Assembly (NCBI GenBank): GCA_964057225.1
Contig: OZ059896.1
Coordinates: 19,650,501 to 19,714,500 of the forward strand
DNA length: 64,000 nt
Reading direction: 5' to 3'
Source: Auanema rhodensis
Lineage: Eukaryota; Nematoda; Chromadorea; Rhabditida; Rhabditidae
The position numbers and the translations under genes were made by a program. The notes under the pieces were generated by a model. That model did not search any database and was not told the origin of the DNA. It saw nothing but the letters and a program-made list of their open reading frames with translations. This document shows positions 10,137 through 24,175 of this stretch, one piece after another; position 1 is the first letter of the stretch; the number at the start of each line of letters is the position of its first letter.

Positions 10137-13100
10137 TTGAAAAATGATGCATTAGTGTATGTTGAGTTTCCATGTACACTCAACATTGCTTCCAAAAACA
10201 TTTTGACAAAAATTTTTTCGAAAAATTTCAAAATAATTTAGCAAAAAGTAGATGTTTTTAGATTCCTTTTTTCAAGGCAAAGACGATGGACAATGTTATT
10301 CAACGAAAAAATTAATTCTTCAGGGTGAAAATCGAGGATATAAGTGTAAACTTATATCAGTTGATATCTCGGTGCACTTTCAAGCTAGCGCAAATCTGAT
10401 AACACAGATCGACGCAGCTTAAAAATCCGCATCGAATGCACTATACTACATTGAGAAACGCTTAATACAAAAATTAGTTATGATCGTTTGAAAAATGATG
10501 CATTAGTGTATGTTGAGTTTCCATGTACACTCAACATTGCTTCCAAAAACATTTTGACAAAACTTTTTTCGAAAATTTTCAGAATAATTTAGCAAAAAGT
10601 AGATGTTTTTAGATTCCTTTTTTCAAGGCAAAGACGATGGACAATGTTATTCAACGAAAAAATTAATTCTTCAGGGTGAAAATCGAGGATATAAGTGTAA
10701 ACTTATATCAGTTGATATCTCGGTGCACTTTTAAGCTAGCGCAAATCTGATAACACAGATCGACGCAGCTTAAAAATCCGCATCGAATGCACTATACTAC
10801 ATTGAGAAACGCTTAATACAAAAATTAGTTATGATCGTTTGAAAAATGATGCATTAGTGTATGTTGAGTTTCCATGTACACTCAACATTGCTTCCAAAAA
10901 CATTTTGACAAAACTTTTTTCGAAAATTTTCAGAATAATTTAGCAAAAAGTAGATGTTTTTAGATTCCTTTTTTCAAGGCAAAGACGATGGACAATGTTA
11001 TTCAACGAAAAAATTAATTCTTCAGGGTGAAAATCGAGGATATAAGTGTAAACTTATATCAGTTGATATCTCGGTGCACTTTTAAGCTAGCGCAAATCTG
11101 ATAACACAGATCGACGCAGCTTAAAAATCCGCATCGAATGCACTATACTACATTGAGAAACGCTTAATACAAAAATTAGTTATGATCGTTTGAAAAATGA
11201 TGCATTAGTGTATGTTGAGTTTCCATGTACACTCAACATTGCTTCCAAAAACATTTTGACAAAACTTTTTTCGAAAATTTTCAGAATAATTTAGCAAAAA
11301 GTAGATGTATTTAGATTCCTTTTTTCAAGGCAAAGACGATGGACAATGTTATTCAACGAAAAAATTAATTCTTCAGGGTGAAAATCGAGGATATAAGTGT
11401 AAACTTATATCAGTTGATATCTCGGTGCACTTTTAAGCTAGCGCAAATCTGATAACACAGATCGACGCAGCTTAAAAATCCGCATCGAATGCACTATACT
11501 ACATTGAGAAACGCTTAATACAAAAATTAGTTATGATCGTTTGAAAAATGATGCATTAGTGTATGTTGAGTTTCCATGTACACTCAACATTGCTTCCAAA
11601 AACATTTTGACAAAAATTTTTTCGAAAAATTTCAAAATAATTTAGCAAAAAGTAGATGTTTTTAGATTCCTTTTTTCAAGGCAAAGACGATGGACAATGT
11701 TATTCAACGAAAAAATTAATTCTTCAGGGTGAAAATCGAGGATATAAGTGTGAACTTATATCAGTTGATATCTCGGTGCATTTTTAAGCTAGCGCAAATC
11801 TGATAACACAGATCGACGCAGCTTAAAAATCCGCATCGAATGCACTATACTACATTGAGAAACGCTTAATACAAAAATTAGTTATGATCGTTTGAAAAAT
11901 GATGCATTAGTGTATATTGAGTTTCCATGTACACTCAACATTGCTTCCAAAAACATTTTGACAAAACTTTTTTCGAAAATTTTCAGAATAATTTAGCAAA
12001 AAGTAGATGTTTTTAGATTCCTTTTTTCAAGGCAAAGACGATGGACAATGTTATTCAACGAAAAAATTAATTCTTCAGGGTGAAAATCGAGGATATAAGT
12101 GTAAACTTATATCAGTTGATATCTCGGTGCACTTTTAAGCTAGCGCAAATCTGATAACACAGATCGACGCAGCTTAAAAATCCGCATCGAATGCACTATA
12201 CTACATTGAGAAACGCTTAATACAAAAATTAGTTATGATTGTTTGAAAAATGATGCATTAGTGTATGTTGAGTTTCCGTGTACACTCAACATTGCTTCCA
12301 AAAACATTTTGACAAAAATTTTTTCGAAAAATTTCAAAATAATTTAGCAAAAAGTAGATGTTTTTAGATTCCTTTTTTCAAGGCAAAGACGATGGACAAT
12401 GTTATTCAACGAAAAAATTAATTCTTCAGGGTGAAAATCGAGGATATAAGTGTAAACTTATATCAGTTGATATCTCGGTGCACTTTTAAGCTAGCGCAAA
12501 TCTGATAACACAGATCGACGCAGCTTAAAAATCCGCATCGAATGCACTATACTACATTGAGAAACGCTTAATACAAAAATTAGTTATGATCGTTTGAAAA
12601 ATGATGCATTAGTGTATGTTGAGTTTCCATGTACACTCAACATTGCTTCCAAAAACATTTTGACAAAAATTTTTTCGAAAAATTTCAAAATAATTTAGCA
12701 GAAAGTAGATGTTTTTAGATTCCTTTTTTCAAGGCAAAGACGATGGACAATGTTATTCAACGAAAAAATTAATTCTTCAGGGTGAAAATCGAGGATATAA
12801 GTGTAAACTTATATCAGTTGATATCTCGGTGCACTTTTAAGCTAGCGCAAATCTGATAACACAGATCGACGCAGCTTAAAAATCCGCATCGAATGCACTA
12901 CACTACATTGAGAAACGCTTAATACAAAAATTAGTTATGATCGTTTGAAAAATGATGCATTAGTGTATGTTGAGTTTCCATGTACACTCAACATTGCTTC
13001 CAAAAACATTTTGACAAAAATTTTTTCGAAAAATTTCAAAATAATTTAGCAAAAAGTAGATGTTTTTAGATTCCTTTTTTCAAGGCAAAGACGATGGACA

Positions 13101-16100
13101 ATGTTATTCAACGAAAAAATTAATTCTTCAGGGTGAAAATCGAGGATATAAGTGTAAACTTATATCAGTTGATATCTCGGTGCACTTTCAAGCTAGCGCA
13201 AATCTGATAACACAGATCGACGCAGCTTAAAAATCCGCATCGAATGCACTATACTACATTGAGAAACGCTTAATACAAAAATTAGTTATGATCGTTTGAA
13301 AAATGATGCATTAGTGTATGTTGAGTTTCCATGTACACTCAACATTGCTTCCAAAAACATTTTGACAAAACTTTTTTCGAAAATTTTCAGAATAATTTAG
13401 CAAAAAGTAGATGTTTTTAGATTCCTTTTTTCAAGGCAAAGACGATGGACAATGTTATTCAACGAAAAAATTAATTCTTCAGGGTGAAAATCGAGGATAT
13501 AAGTGTAAACTTATATCAGTTGATATCTCGGTGCACTTTTAAGCTAGCGCAAATCTGATAACACAGATCGACGCAGCTTAAAAATCCGCATCGAATGCAC
13601 TATACTACATTGAGAAACGCTTAATACAAAAATTAGTTATGATCGTTTGAAAAATGATGCATTAGTGTATGTTGAGTTTCCATGTACACTCAACATTGCT
13701 TCCAAAAACATTTTGACAAAACTTTTTTCGAAAATTTTCAGAATAATTTAGCAAAAAGTAGATGTTTTTAGATTCCTTTTTTCAAGGCAAAGACGATGGA
13801 CAATGTTATTCAACGAAAAAATTAATTCTTCAGGGTGAAAATCGAGGATATAAGTGTAAACTTATATCAGTTGATATCTCGGTGCACTTTTAAGCTAGCG
13901 CAAATCTGATAACACAGATCGACGCAGCTTAAAAATCCGCATCGAATGCACTATACTACATTGAGAAACGCTTAATACAAAAATTAGTTATGATCGTTTG
14001 AAAAATGATGCATTAGTGTATGTTGAGTTTCCATGTACACTCAACATTGCTTCCAAAAACATTTTGACAAAACTTTTTTCGAAAATTTTCAGAATAATTT
14101 AGCAAAAAGTAGATGTATTTAGATTCCTTTTTTCAAGGCAAAGACGATGGACAATGTTATTCAACGAAAAAATTAATTCTTCAGGGTGAAAATCGAGGAT
14201 ATAAGTGTAAACTTATATCAGTTGATATCTCGGTGCACTTTTAAGCTAGCGCAAATCTGATAACACAGATCGACGCAGCTTAAAAATCCGCATCGAATGC
14301 ACTATACTACATTGAGAAACGCTTAATACAAAAATTAGTTATGATCGTTTGAAAAATGATGCATTAGTGTATGTTGAGTTTCCATGTACACTCAACATTG
14401 CTTCCAAAAACATTTTGACAAAAATTTTTTCGAAAAATTTCAAAATAATTTAGCAAAAAGTAGATGTTTTTAGATTCCTTTTTTCAAGGCAAAGACGATG
14501 GACAATGTTATTCAACGAAAAAATTAATTCTTCAGGGTGAAAATCGAGGATATAAGTGTGAACTTATATCAGTTGATATCTCGGTGCATTTTTAAGCTAG
14601 CGCAAATCTGATAACACAGATCGACGCAGCTTAAAAATCCGCATCGAATGCACTATACTACATTGAGAAACGCTTAATACAAAAATTAGTTATGATCGTT
14701 TGAAAAATGATGCATTAGTGTATATTGAGTTTCCATGTACACTCAACATTGCTTCCAAAAACATTTTGACAAAACTTTTTTCGAAAATTTTCAGAATAAT
14801 TTAGCAAAAAGTAGATGTTTTTAGATTCCTTTTTTCAAGGCAAAGACGATGGACAATGTTATTCAACGAAAAAATTAATTCTTCAGGGTGAAAATCGAGG
14901 ATATAAGTGTAAACTTATATCAGTTGATATCTCGGTGCACTTTTAAGCTAGCGCAAATCTGATAACACAGATCGACGCAGCTTAAAAATCCGCATCGAAT
15001 GCACTATACTACATTGAGAAACGCTTAATACAAAAATTAGTTATGATTGTTTGAAAAATGATGCATTAGTGTATGTTGAGTTTCCGTGTACACTCAACAT
15101 TGCTTCCAAAAACATTTTGACAAAAATTTTTTCGAAAAATTTCAAAATAATTTAGCAAAAAGTAGATGTTTTTAGATTCCTTTTTTCAAGGCAAAGACGA
15201 TGGACAATGTTATTCAACGAAAAAATTAATTCTTCAGGGTGAAAATCGAGGATATAAGTGTAAACTTATATCAGTTGATATCTCGGTGCACTTTTAAGCT
15301 AGCGCAAATCTGATAACACAGATCGACGCAGCTTGAAAATCCGCATCGAATGCACTATACTACATTGAGAAACGCTTAATACAAAAATTAGTTATGATCG
15401 TTTGAAAAATGATGCATTAGTGTATGTTGAGTTTCCATGTACACTCAACATTGCTTCCAAAAACATTTTGACAAAAATTTTTTCGAAAAATTTTAAAATA
15501 ATTTAGCAAAAAGTAGATGTTTTTAGATTCCTTTTTTCAAGGCAAAGACGATGGACAATGTTATTCAACGAAAAAATTAATTCTTCAGGGTGAAAATCGA
15601 GGATATAAGTGTAAACTTATATCAGTTGATATCTCGGTGCACTTTTAAGCTAGCGCAAATCTGATAACACAGATCGACGCAGCTTAAAAATCCGCATCGA
15701 ATGCACTATACTACATTGAGAAACGCTTAATACAAAAATTAGTTATGATCGTTTGAAAAATGATGCATTAGTGTATGTTGAGTTTCCATGTACACTCAAC
15801 ATTGCTTCCCAAAACATTTTGACAAAAATTTTTTCGAAAAATTTCAAAATAATTCAGCAAAAAGTAGATGTTTTTAGATTCCTTTTTTCAAGGCAAAGAC
15901 GATGGACAATGTTATTCAACGAAAAAATTAATTCTTCAGGGTGAAAATCGAGGATATAAGTGTGAACATATATCAGTTGATATCTCGGTGCATTTTTAAG
16001 CTAGCGCAAATCTGATAACACAGATCGACGCAGCTTAAAAATCCGCATCGAATGCACTATACTACATTGAGAAACGCTTAATACAAAAATTAGTTATGAT

Positions 16101-18911
16101 CGTTTGAAAAATGATGCATTAGTGTATGTTGAGTTTCCGTGTACACTCAACATTGCTTCCAAAAACATTTTGACAAAAATTTTTTCGAAAAATTTCAAAA
16201 TAATTTAGCAAAAAGTAGATGTTTTTAGATTCCTTTTTTCAAGGCAAAGACGATGGACAATGTTATTCAACGAAAAAATTAATTCTTCAGGGTGAAAATC
16301 GAGGATATAAGTGTGAACTTATATCAGTTGATATCTCGGTGCATTTTTAAGCTAGCGCAAATCTGATAACACAGATCGACGCAGCTTAAAAATCCGCATC
16401 GAATGCACTATACTACATTGAGAAACGCTTAATACAAAAATTAGTTATGATCGTTTGAAAAATGATGCATTAGTGTATGTTGAGTTTCCATGTACACTCA
16501 ACATTGCTTCCAAAAACATTTTGACAAAACTTTTTTCGAAAATTTTCAGAATAATTTAGCAAAAAGTAGATGTTTTTAGATTCCTTTTTTCAAGGCAAAG
16601 ACGATGGACAATGTTATTCAACGAAAAAATTAATTCTTCAGGGTGAAAATCGAGGATATAAGTGTAAACTTATATCAGTTGATATCTCGGTGCACTTTTA
16701 AGCTAGCGCAAATCTGATAACACAGATCGACGCAGCTTAAAAATCCGCATCGAATGCACTATACTACATTGAGAAACGCTTAATACAAAAATTAGTTATG
16801 ATCGTTTGAAAAATGATGCATTAGTGTATGTTGAGTTTCCATGTACACTCAACATTGCTTCCAAAAACATTTTGACAAAAATTTTTTCGAAAAATTTCAA
16901 AATAATTTAGCAAAAAGTAGATGTTTTTAGATTCCTTTTTTCAAGGCAAAGACGATGGACAATGTTATTCAACGAAAAAATTAATTCTTCAGGGTGAAAA
17001 TCGAGGATATAAGTGTGAACTTATATCAGTTGATATCTCGGTGCATTTTTAAGCTAGCGCAAATCTGATAACACAGATCGACGCAGCTTAAAAATCCGCA
17101 TCGAATGCACTATACTACATTGAGAAACGCTTAATACAAAAATTAGTTATGATCGTTTGAAAAATGATGCATTAGTGTATGTTGAGTTTCCGTGTACACT
17201 CAACATTGCTTCCAAAAACATTTTGACAAAAATTTTTTCGAAAAATTTCAAAATAATTTAGCAAAAAGTAGATGTTTTTAGATTCCTTTTTTCAAGGCAA
17301 AGACGATGGACAATGTTATTCAACGAAAAAATTAATTCTTCAGGGTGAAAATCGAGGATATAAGTGTAAACTTATATCAGTTGATATCTCGGTGCACTTT
17401 CAAGCTAGCGCAAATCTGATAACACAGATCGACGCAGCTTAAAAATCCGCATCGAATGCACTACACTACATTGAGAAACGCTTAATACAAAAATTAGTTA
17501 TGATCGTTTGAAAAATGATGCATTAGTGTATGTTGAGTTTCCATGTACACTCAACATTGCTTCCAAAAACATTTTGACAAAAATTTTTTCGAAAAATTTC
17601 AAAATAATTTAGCAGAAAGTAGATGTTTTTAGATTCCTTTTTTCAAGGCAAAGACGATGGACAATGTTATTCAACGAAAAAATTAATTCTTCAGGGTGAA
17701 AATCGAGGATATAAGTGTAAACTTATATCAGTTGATATCTCGGTGCACTTTTAAGCTAGCGCAAATCTGATAACACAGATCGACGCAGCTTAAAAATCCG
17801 CATCGAATGCACTACACTACATTGAGAAACGCTTAATACAAAAATTAGTTATGATCGTTTGAAAAATGATGCATTAGTGTATGTTGAGTTTCCATGTACA
17901 CTCAACATTGCTTCCAAAAACATTTTGACAAAAATTTTTTCGAAAAATTTCAAAATAATTTAGCAAAAAGTAGATGTTTTTAGATTCCTTTTTTCAAGGC
18001 AAAGACGATGGACAATGTTATTCAACGAAAAAATTAATTCTTCAGGGTGAAAATCGAGGATATAAGTGTAAACTTATATCAGTTGATATCTCGGTGCACT
18101 TTCAAGCTAGCGCAAATCTGATAACACAGATCGACGCAGCTTAAAAATCCGCATCGAATGCACTATACTACATTGAGAAACGCTTAATACAAAAATTAGT
18201 TATGATCGTTTGAAAAATGATGCATTAGTGTATGTTGAGTTTCCATGTACACTCAACATTGCTTCCAAAAACATTTTGACAAAACTTTTTTCGAAAATTT
18301 TCAGAATAATTTAGCAAAAAGTAGATGTTTTTAGATTCCTTTTTTCAAGGCAAAGACGATGGACAATGTTATTCAACGAAAAAATTAATTCTTCAGGGTG
18401 AAAATCGAGGATATAAGTGTAAACTTATATCAGTTGATATCTCGGTGCACTTGTAAGCTAGCGCAAATCTGATAACACAGATCGACGCAGCTTAAAAATC
18501 CGCATCGAATGCACTATACTACATTGAGAAACGCTTAATACAAAAATTAGTTATGATCGTTTGAAAAATGATGCATTAGTGTATGTTGAGTTTCCATGTA
18601 CACTCAACATTGCTTCCAAAAACATTTTGACAAAACTTTTTTCGAAAATTTTCAGAATAATTTAGCAAAAAGTAGATGTTTTTAGATTCCTTTTTTCAAG
18701 GCAAAGACGATGGACAATGTTATTCAACGAAAAAATTAATTCTTCAGGGTGAAAATCGAGGATATAAGTGTAAACTTATATCAGTTGATATCTCGGTGCA
18801 CTTTTAAGCTAGCGCAAATCTGATAACACAGATCGACGCAGCTTAAAAATCCGCATCGAATGCACTATACTACATTGAGAAACGCTTAATACAAAAATTA
18901 GTTATGATCGT
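9084..18911 (+). repeat. Dispersed 6-monomer duplication: 9084-11189 repeated at 16806-18911 (offset 7722 bp)
   Basis: The series plain 212G; 36G/245C/308C; 108G/308C; 245C; 76C form; 76C form appears in both places. The second copy has a private T to G change in the long dyad (CTTGTAAG near 18453). The match ends where the first copy has the 120A unit (11190) and the second a plain unit (18912). Confidence 0.8.
9786..15401 (+). repeat. Tandem duplication of an 8-monomer block (2 x 2808 bp)
   Basis: Blocks 9786-12593 and 12594-15401 match unit for unit: 108G/308C; 245C; three successive 76C/89T/95G units, the third also 120A; plain 212G; a 76C unit with 25A and 349T; and a 36G unit. The only difference I noticed is G at 15335 (CTTGAAAAT) in the last unit of the second copy. 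Such agreement over 2.8 kb implies a recent duplication relative to the divergence among neighbouring monomers. Confidence 0.85.
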
Positions 18912-19262
18912 TTGAAAAATGATGCATTAGTGTATGTTGAGTTTCCATGTACACTCAACATTGCTTCCAAAAACATTTTGACAAAAATTTTTTCGAAAAA
19001 TTTCAAAATAATTTAGCAAAAAGTAGATGTTTTTAGATTCCTTTTTTCAAGGCAAAGACGATGGACAATGTTATTCAACGAAAAAATTAATTCTTCAGGG
19101 TGAAAATCGAGGATATAAGTGTGAACTTATATCAGTTGATATCTCGGTGCATTTTTAAGCTAGCGCAAATCTGATAACACAGATCGACGCAGCTTAAAAA
19201 TCCGCATCGAATGCACTATACTACATTGAGAAACGCTTAATACAAAAATTAGTTATGATCGT

Positions 19263-22200
19263 TTGAAAAATGATGCATTAGTGTATGTTGAGTTTCCATG
19301 TACACTCAACATTGCTTCCAAAAACATTTTGACAAAAATTTTTTCGAAAAATTTCAAAATAATTTAGCAAAAAGTAGATGTTTTTAGATTCCTTTTTTCA
19401 AGGCAAAGACGATGGACAATGTTATTCAACGAAAAAATTAATTCTTCAGGGTGAAAATCGTGGATATAAGTGTGAACTTATATCAGTTGATATCTCGGTG
19501 CATTTTTAAGCTAGCGCAAATCTGATAACACAGATCGACGCAGCTTAAAAATCCGCATCGAATGCACTATACTACATTGAGAAACGCTTAATACAAAAAT
19601 TAGTTATGATCGTTTGAAAAATGATGCATTAGTGTATGTTGAGTTTCCATGTACACTCAACATTGCTTCCAAAAACATTTTGACAAAACTTTTTTCGAAA
19701 CTTTTCAGAATAATTTAGCAAAAAGTAGATGTTTTTAGATTCCTTTTTTCAAGGCAAAGACGATGGACAATGTTATTCAACGAAAAAATTAATTCTTCAG
19801 GGTGAAAATCGAGGATATAAGTGTAAACTTATATCAGTTGATATCTCGGTGCACTTTTAAGCTAGCGCAAATCTGATAACACAGATCGACGCAGCTGAAA
19901 AATCCGCATCGAATGCACTATACTACATTGAGAAACGCTTAATACAAAAATTAGTTATGATCGTTTGAAAAATGATGCATTAGTGTATGTTGAGTTTCCA
20001 TGTACACTCAACATTGCTTCCAAAAACATTTTGACAAAAATTTTTTCGAAAAATTTCAAAATAATTTAGCAAAAAGTAGATGTTTTTAGATTCCTTTTTT
20101 CAAGGCAAAGACGATGGACAATGTTATTCAACGAAAAAATTAATTCTTCAGGGTGAAAATCGTGGATATAAGTGTGAACTTATATCAGTTGATATCTCGG
20201 TGCATTTTTAAGCTAGCGAAATCTGATAACACAGATCGACGCAGCTTAAAAATCCGCATCGAATGCACTATACTACATTGAGAAACGCTTAATACAAAAA
20301 TTAGTTATGATCGTTTGAAAAATGATGCATTAGTGTATGTTGAGTTTCCATGTACACTCAACATTGCTTCCAAAAACATTTTGACAAAACTTTTTTCGAA
20401 AATTTTCAGAATAATTTAGCAAAAAGTAGATGTATTTAGATTCCTTTTTTCAAGGCAAAGACGATGGACAATGTTATTCAACGAAAAAATTAATTCTTCA
20501 GGGTGAAAATCGAGGATATAAGTGTAAACTTATATCAGTTGATATCTCGGTGCACTTTTAAGCTAGCGCAAATCTGATAACACAGATCGACGCAGCTTAA
20601 AAATCCGCATCGAATGCACTATACTACATTGAGAAACGCTTAATACAAAAATTAGTTATGATCGTTTGAAAAATGATGCATTAGTGTATGTTGAGTTTCC
20701 ATGTACACTCAACATTGCTTCCAAAAACATTTTGACAAAAATTTTTTCGAAAAATTTCAAAATAATTTAGCAAAAAGTAGATGTTTTTAGATTCCTTTTT
20801 TCAAGGCAAAGACGATGGACAATGTTATTCAACGAAAAAATTAATTCTTCAGGGTGAAAATCGTGGATATAAGTGTGAACTTATATCAGTTGATATCTCG
20901 GTGCATTTTTAAGCTAGCGCAAATCTGATAACACAGATCGACGCAGCTTAAAAATCCGCATCGAATGCACTATACTACATTGAGAAACGCTTAATACAAA
21001 AATTAGTTATGATCGTTTGAAAAATGATGCATTAGTGTATGTTGAGTTTCCATGTACACTCAACATTGCTTCCAAAAACATTTTGACAAAACTTTTTTCG
21101 AAACTTTTCAGAATAATTTAGCAAAAAGTAGATGTTTTTAGATTCCTTTTTTCAAGGCAAAGACGATGGACAATGTTATTCAACGAAAAAATTAATTCTT
21201 CAGGGTGAAAATCGAGGATATAAGTGTAAACTTATATCAGTTGATATCTCGGTGCACTTTTAAGCTAGCGCAAATCTGATAACACAGATCGACGCAGCTG
21301 AAAAATCCGCATCGAATGCACTATACTACATTGAGAAACGCTTAATACAAAAATTAGTTATGATCGTTTGAAAAATGATGCATTAGTGTATGTTGAGTTT
21401 CCATGTACACTCAACATTGCTTCCAAAAACATTTTGACAAAAATTTTTTCGAAAAATTTCAAAATAATTTAGCAAAAAGTAGATGTTTTTAGATTCCTTT
21501 TTTCAAGGCAAAGACGATGGACAATGTTATTCAACGAAAAAATTAATTCTTCAGGGTGAAAATCGTGGATATAAGTGTGAACTTATATCAGTTGATATCT
21601 CGGTGCATTTTTAAGCTAGCGCAAATCTGATAACACAGATCGACGCAGCTTAAAAATCCGCATCGAATGCACTATACTACATTGAGAAACGCTTAATACA
21701 AAAATTAGTTATGATCGTTTGAAAAATGATGCATTAGTGTATGTTGAGTTTCCATGTACACTCAACATTGCTTCCAAAAACATTTTGACAAAACTTTTTT
21801 CGAAAATTTTCAGAATAATTTAGCAAAAAGTAGATGTATTTAGATTCCTTTTTTCAAGGCAAAGACGATGGACAATGTTATTCAACGAAAAAATTAATTC
21901 TTCAGGGTGAAAATCGAGGATATAAGTGTAAACTTATATCAGTTGATATCTCGGTGCACTTTTAAGCTAGCGCAAATCTGATAACACAGATCGACGCAGC
22001 TTAAAAATCCGCATCGAATGCACTATACTACATTGAGAAACGCTTAATACAAAAATTAGTTATGATCGTTTGAAAAATGATGCATTAGTGTATGTTGAGT
22101 TTCCATGTACACTCAACATTGCTTCCAAAAACATTTTGACAAAAATTTTTTCGAAAAATTTCAAAATAATTTAGCAAAAAGTAGATGTTTTTAGATTCCT

Positions 22201-24175
22201 TTTTTCAAGGCAAAGACGATGGACAATGTTATTCAACGAAAAAATTAATTCTTCAGGGTGAAAATCGTGGATATAAGTGTGAACTTATATCAGTTGATAT
22301 CTCGGTGCATTTTTAAGCTAGCGCAAATCTGATAACACAGATCGACGCAGCTTAAAAATCCGCATCGAATGCACTATACTACATTGAGAAACGCTTAATA
22401 CAAAAATTAGTTATGATCGTTTGAAAAATGATGCATTAGTGTATGTTGAGTTTCCATGTACACTCAACATTGCTTCCAAAAACATTTTGACAAAACTTTT
22501 TTCGAAACTTTTCAGAATAATTTAGCAAAAAGTAGATGTTTTTAGATTCCTTTTTTCAAGGCAAAGACGATGGACAATGTTATTCAACGAAAAAATTAAT
22601 TCTTCAGGGTGAAAATCGAGGATATAAGTGTAAACTTATATCAGTTGATATCTCGGTGCACTTTTAAGCTAGCGCAAATCTGATAACACAGATCGACGCA
22701 GCTGAAAAATCCGCATCGAATGCACTATACTACATTGAGAAACGCTTAATACAAAAATTAGTTATGATCGTTTGAAAAATGATGCATTAGTGTATGTTGA
22801 GTTTCCATGTACACTCAACATTGCTTCCAAAAACATTTTGACAAAAATTTTTTCGAAAAATTTCAAAATAATTTAGCAAAAAGTAGATGTTTTTAGATTC
22901 CTTTTTTCAAGGCAAAGACGATGGACAATGTTATTCAACGAAAAAATTAATTCTTCAGGGTGAAAATCGTGGATATAAGTGTGAACTTATATCAGTTGAT
23001 ATCTCGGTGCATTTTTAAGCTAGCGCAAATCTGATAACACAGATCGACGCAGCTTAAAAATCCGCATCGAATGCACTATACTACATTGAGAAACGCTTAA
23101 TACAAAAATTAGTTATGATCGTTTGAAAAATGATGCATTAGTGTATGTTGAGTTTCCATGTACACTCAACATTGCTTCCAAAAACATTTTGACAAAACTT
23201 TTTTCGAAAATTTTCAGAATAATTTAGCAAAAAGTAGATGTATTTAGATTCCTTTTTTCAAGGCAAAGACGATGGACAATGTTATTCAACGAAAAAATTA
23301 ATTCTTCAGGGTGAAAATCGAGGATATAAGTGTAAACTTATATCAGTTGATATCTCGGTGCACTTTTAAGCTAGCGCAAATCTGATAACACAGATCGACG
23401 CAGCTTAAAAATCCGCATCGAATGCACTATACTACATTGAGAAACGCTTAATACAAAAATTAGTTATGATCGTTTGAAAAATGATGCATTAGTGTATGTT
23501 GAGTTTCCATGTACACTCAACATTGCTTCCAAAAACATTTTGACAAAAATTTTTTCGAAAAATTTCAAAATAATTTAGCAAAAAGTAGATGTTTTTAGAT
23601 TCCTTTTTTCAAGGCAAAGACGATGGACAATGTTATTCAACGAAAAAATTAATTCTTCAGGGTGAAAATCGTGGATATAAGTGTGAACTTATATCAGTTG
23701 ATATCTCGGTGCATTTTTAAGCTAGCGCAAATCTGATAACACAGATCGACGCAGCTTAAAAATCCGCATCGAATGCACTATACTACATTGAGAAACGCTT
23801 AATACAAAAATTAGTTATGATCGTTTGAAAAATGATGCATTAGTGTATGTTGAGTTTCCATGTACACTCAACATTGCTTCCAAAAACATTTTGACAAAAC
23901 TTTTTTCGAAACTTTTCAGAATAATTTAGCAAAAAGTAGATGTTTTTAGATTCCTTTTTTCAAGGCAAAGACGATGGACAATGTTATTCAACGAAAAAAT
24001 TAATTCTTCAGGGTGAAAATCGAGGATATAAGTGTAAACTTATATCAGTTGATATCTCGGTGCACTTTTAAGCTAGCGCAAATCTGATAACACAGATCGA
24101 CGCAGCTTAAAAATCCGCATCGAATGCACTATACTACATTGAGAAACGCTTAATACAAAAATTAGTTATGATCGT
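19263..24175 (+). repeat. Higher-order repeat: 1404-bp (4-monomer) unit, 3.5 copies
   Basis: Copies are 19263-20665 (1403 bp because of a 1-bp deletion), 20666-22069, 22070-23473 and a half copy 23474-24175. Unit order is: 199T with 212G/241T; 76C/88C/89T/95G with 284G; 199T again; 76C/89T/95G with 120A. The 199T allele (ATCGTGG) is found only in this domain, in every second monomer. The final half copy has 88C but the ordinary T at 284. This is the most regular HOR in the window and marks a domain that expanded separately. Confidence 0.92.
20216..20222 (+). other. Single-base deletion in the long dyad
   Basis: The usual AGCGCAAATC reads AGCGAAATC, making this monomer 350 bp and shifting the phase by one base. 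It is confined to the first copy of the 1404-bp HOR; the equivalent units in later copies are intact, so the deletion arose after, or was not carried into, the other copies. Confidence 0.9.

Larger units (their letters stand above)
5223..17156 (+). repeat. Dispersed 6-monomer duplication: 5223-7328 repeated at 15051-17156 (offset 9828 bp)
   Basis: Six consecutive units agree 28 monomers apart: 36G with 285G; the TTTT-AAAA variant; 58C + CAG + 216A; 36G with 212G; the 76C form; plain 212G. A private C at 5563 marks the first copy. Flanking units disagree on both sides (4872 against 14700, and 7329 against 17157). This block therefore joins a sequence downstream that differs from its first copy's context, as expected for exchange between misaligned arrays. 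Confidence 0.8.
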
